Source: Paralithodes platypus (Eukaryota > Arthropoda > Malacostraca > Decapoda > Lithodidae). Taken from it: a stretch of DNA of 64,000 nt. Position numbers and translations under genes: made by a program. The notes below the pieces were generated by a model that had not been told where the DNA came from, searched no databases, and saw only the letters and a list, made by a program, of their open reading frames with translations. The stretch covers positions 1,327,356 to 1,391,355 of the forward strand of contig CM064573.1 in assembly GCA_032716605.1 (NCBI GenBank), read 5' to 3'. Positions 61,916 through 64,000 of the stretch are shown here, piece after piece. Within the stretch, counting starts at the first letter, position 1. Each line of letters starts with the position of its first letter.

Positions 61916-62430
61916 TCTCGTCCATAAGTGACATCCCATTTTCTCTCGTCCGTACAAAGGAGTACAAAGGAAAACAAGCAACAACCGCTCATGCGACCCC
62001 TCAAGGTTACTTGCCCTCCAAAATTCTGCTGTTTCTAGTGTCCAACAGTATTTCAGAGAGATAAAGATGTGAAAAGGAAATACCTCCCTGGGGATTAACA
62101 TGGCAGGGAGGGGGGACAATATTAATGATATAGCACAATTAGGGAAATATTTTAGTAATTTACAAATGCAGTCAACCTTGAATTCAGAGCAAGATGCTTG
62201 TCAAGGCAATGTTGCAGTCTATAATATCTCGGGGAAGCCCATTCCACAAGTTGACGACTTGATTGAAGAAGAAATTCTTGGATTCGTGCGAGTTGAATGA
62301 TACCAATAATATCCTGTTTTCTCTCGTCCATTAGTGATATCCCATTTTCTCTCGTCCATTAGTGATATCCCATTTTCTCTCGTCCGTAAGTGATATCCCG
62401 TTTTCTCTCCTACATAAGTGATATCCAGTG
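61916..62430. repeat. 28-bp minisatellite interrupted by a CR1 fragment
   Basis: CATTAGTGATATCCCATTTT plus CTCTCGTC repeats at 62313-62430, and two units of the same repeat lie at 61916-61951, on the other side of the CR1 tail. Confidence 0.8.
61952..62306 (-). mobile_element. old CR1 tail fragment
   Basis: On the minus strand it matches the last part of ORF2 (words equivalent to NLWNGLPRDII) and the 3' UTR, with two TTTGTACTCC words at the 3' end. It is clearly more diverged than the 52.6-kb copy, with several indels and no usable frame. Confidence 0.75.
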
Positions 62431-62546
62431 CTTCGTCTGTAGGGAGAGTTTTGCTACCTCATGACACTTAACTTTTGATAGTAGTAGGCTACTTTGACGA
62501 GCTATGATGAGTTTGTATCAAGGGGGTCAGTGTATCTACGTAAATC

Positions 62547-62622
62547 TCTCTCTCTCTCTCTCAAACTTACAAATCTATTATCCTCACCATCCCAAGCAAA
62601 GAACGAAAAGACCATTTGCATA

Positions 62623-62680
<58 letters not shown>
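62547..62680. repeat. (CT)n microsatellites
   Basis: Short CT at 62547-62562 and about 26 CT at 62628-62678, just before the inverted duplication begins. Confidence 0.95.
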
Positions 62681-62765
62681 TGCCACGCCCTCCACACCAG
62701 ACTATCCCAATTAATTCATTTAGCTGCCATATATCCTTCCTAAGCTTCATAAGATCGTCTTAAAT

Positions 62766-63125
62766 AAGGGGGGTGACCTGTTTGTGTCTGTCCTTTTCTA
62801 TCTTTCTCTGGCTTGTATCCATTTGGCCCCATTCTACCTACTGTTTTAAGACGTTTATCCCCATCTAGGTGTCAATTTTTTACTGGTGAGCGGTAGCGAG
62901 CTAGCATATTTTTTATTTTTGTTGGACAGCAGGCTAAATTTGTACATTTTTCGATAGAAAAATGTCTCCGGCGAAGCCGGATTTCTTCATATAATGCTGG
63001 CTCGCTATCGCTCGCCAGGAAGAAATCGACACCTAGATGGGGATAAGTCTTAAAATAGTTGGCTGAATGGGGCCGAATGGATACAAGCCAGAGAAAGAGA
63101 GAAAAGAACAGAAATAACAACAAGC
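62766..63125. mobile_element. subfamily E element
   Basis: Same palindromic layout as 55771-56163: TAAGGGGGGTGACCTG at the left; hairpin ACATTTTTCGATAGAAAAAT, stem TCCGGCGAAGCCGGA (perfect); ATACAAGCCAGAGAAAGAGA at the right. Confidence 0.72.
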
Positions 63126-63178
63126 AGGTTGTAGCTAGAATACCATTAAAAGGTCGTCGCCGGTACAGAAAGGGTTAA
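63123..63178. mobile_element. family B terminus
   Basis: GTTGTAGCTAGAATACCATT, AAAAGGTCGTCGCCGGTACA, GAAAGGGTTAA. This is the partner of 37476-37535 in the inverted block. Confidence 0.6.
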
Positions 63179-63208
63179 TTGTGATAAGATAATCGGCTAT
63201 AGAGATTA

Positions 63209-63241
63209 TTAACCCTTTCAGTACCGGTGCCGTCCTTTTAA
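63209..63241. mobile_element. family B terminus interrupted by D
   Basis: TTAACCCTTTCAGTACCGGT plus GCCGTCCTTTTAA, after which the D element starts at the shared TTAA. Confidence 0.6.
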
Positions 63242-63545
63242 GGGGGGACGGTTGTTTTTTTATGGTCCCCCTTCGCCCTCGTGTTTAGCCCCATTAGTTT
63301 TCAGATATTATGACGTTCGGCTCATTAGTTTGACGATGTTAAGACCTTTCGCTCTATTTATTTGTCAAAATTAAGACTTTCGTGCCATTTAGGTGAGAAA
63401 AAAAATCCTGACGAGCAATAGCGAGCCTGTAATTTAGGGCGGAACATTTTGCTACCGAAAAATGTACACATTTGACTAGATTGGGGATGTCATTTTAAGC
63501 TTGATGAAGGTCGAGGGAGGAAACTAAAGCAATAACAAATAATTA
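63238..63545 (-). mobile_element. subfamily D of the A family
   Basis: TTAAGGGGGGACGGTTG at one end, CTTCGCCCTCGTGTTTAGCC, GACGAGCAATAGCGAGCCTG, and AAGCTTGATGAAGGTCGAGG at the other. It mirrors 37112-37416. Confidence 0.7.
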
Positions 63546-63823
63546 AATCGACCAATAAATATGCCCTCCCCCCTCAAACACACATTCTCCAATCCCACCC
63601 ATTAACCCTTTCAAGCCTAACCGAACCTACTAAGGTTCGGTTAAATAATAATTCTTTATAAATACTACATGACTTTAATTAGTTTCAGTATTTTTCCATA
63701 ATTAAAGAGTATCAGTCAATAAAGGATACCAAGTCCTAAGATCCAAAAGGAAAGGAAGCAACAACAGGAAATAATTTTATTAGATTTTACTTTCGTTTTG
63801 CCTTCAGCTGAAGGGTTAATGTA

Positions 63824-63960
63824 AGATCCCAAGGTTAAGGCCTTTGATATTGATATTGATATTGATTTGGTATTGATAAATACGCTCATTACATTGAACG
63901 TATTTATCAATACCAAATATCAGTGTGGAATGTTAACCCAAGGCCTTAACCTTGGGATCT
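63824..63960. repeat. nested palindrome (family C)
   Basis: Outer arms AGATCCCAAGGTTAAGGCCT(T) at 63824-63844 and (A)AGGCCTTAACCTTGGGATCT at 63940-63960 are exact complements. Inner arms ATTTGGTATTGATAAATACG (63865-63884) and CGTATTTATCAATACCAAAT (63899-63918) are also exact. Another unit starts at 63968 and is cut by the window end. Confidence 0.88.
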
Positions 63961-64000
63961 ATTTTTTTCATTACATTGAGCGTATTTATCAATACCAAAT

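Larger units (their letters stand above)
62698..63809. repeat. long-range inverted duplication, right member
   Basis: Reverse complement of 36591-37956, less about 245 bp. The order of E, B fragments, D and B2 interior is preserved, so the compound block duplicated as a unit. Confidence 0.85.

Overview
This window looks like a repeat-dominated stretch of an arthropod nuclear genome, most likely a decapod crustacean. The basis is the very high micro- and minisatellite content, several CR1-clade non-LTR retrotransposons, tRNA-derived SINE-like elements, a fragment with the 'ACATAAGAA...ATTGGCCCA' style common in decapod repeats, and one 100-base assembly gap (52236-52335). I see no bacterial genes, operons, CRISPR arrays, rRNA or intact tRNA genes. 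The order-level assignment is inference; a nucleotide search would settle it. The only recognisable proteins are retrotransposon proteins. Nearly all other long open frames, including the 750- and 1249-codon frames at 41.7-45.5 kb, are translations of tandem repeats.

Layout. 0-11.5 kb: a dispersed direct repeat, a CT-rich minisatellite, then a dense cluster of short TTAA-flanked elements of two families, here called A (326-336 bp, ends TTAAGGGGAG...CTCCCCTTAA) and B (about 210 bp, palindromic, ends TTAACCCTTT...AAAGGGTTAA), nested in one another and interrupted by minisatellites. 11.5-16.2 kb: AT/AC-rich simple repeats, a 31-bp satellite (12.5-13.8 kb), more A elements. 16.2-22.5 kb: three 5'-truncated CR1 copies from two subfamilies, all abutting (CT)n tracts, plus SINE-like units. 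22.9-23.6 kb: (CCTA)n. 24.8-26.9 kb: a very large inverted repeat with roughly 700-bp arms. 27-31.3 kb: A and B elements, perfect hairpins (family C) and other inverted repeats. 32-35.4 kb: a 34-bp satellite, then about 2 kb of polypyrimidine minisatellite. 36.4-38.5 kb: a compound block of TTAA elements that recurs inverted at 62.7-63.8 kb. 39.1-39.5 kb: the one stretch that looks like a host promoter (DRE, GC box, RFX X-box, a Kozak-like ATG). 41.8-49.4 kb: three satellites (15, 14 and 43 bp) separated by B elements. 51.5-52.3 kb: a second copy of the 43-bp array running into the gap. 52.6-53.6 kb: a CR1 tail on the minus strand. 54.8-55.3 kb: a 29-bp minisatellite. 56.8-60.4 kb: the longest CR1 copy, with an ORF1 esterase C-terminus and an ORF2 broken by frameshifts. 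60.7-61.6 kb: a GA-rich minisatellite. 62.0-62.3 kb: an old CR1 tail inserted in a 28-bp minisatellite.

How it fits together. CR1 copies would supply reverse transcriptase, but every copy here is broken or truncated. A and B have no coding capacity; their TTAA target duplications suggest that a piggyBac-type transposase encoded elsewhere moved them (inference). The main biology visible here is the interplay of the TTAA elements (nesting in preferred sites, conserved hairpins, use as boundaries and seeds for tandem arrays) and the habit of CR1 fragments to sit against microsatellites.
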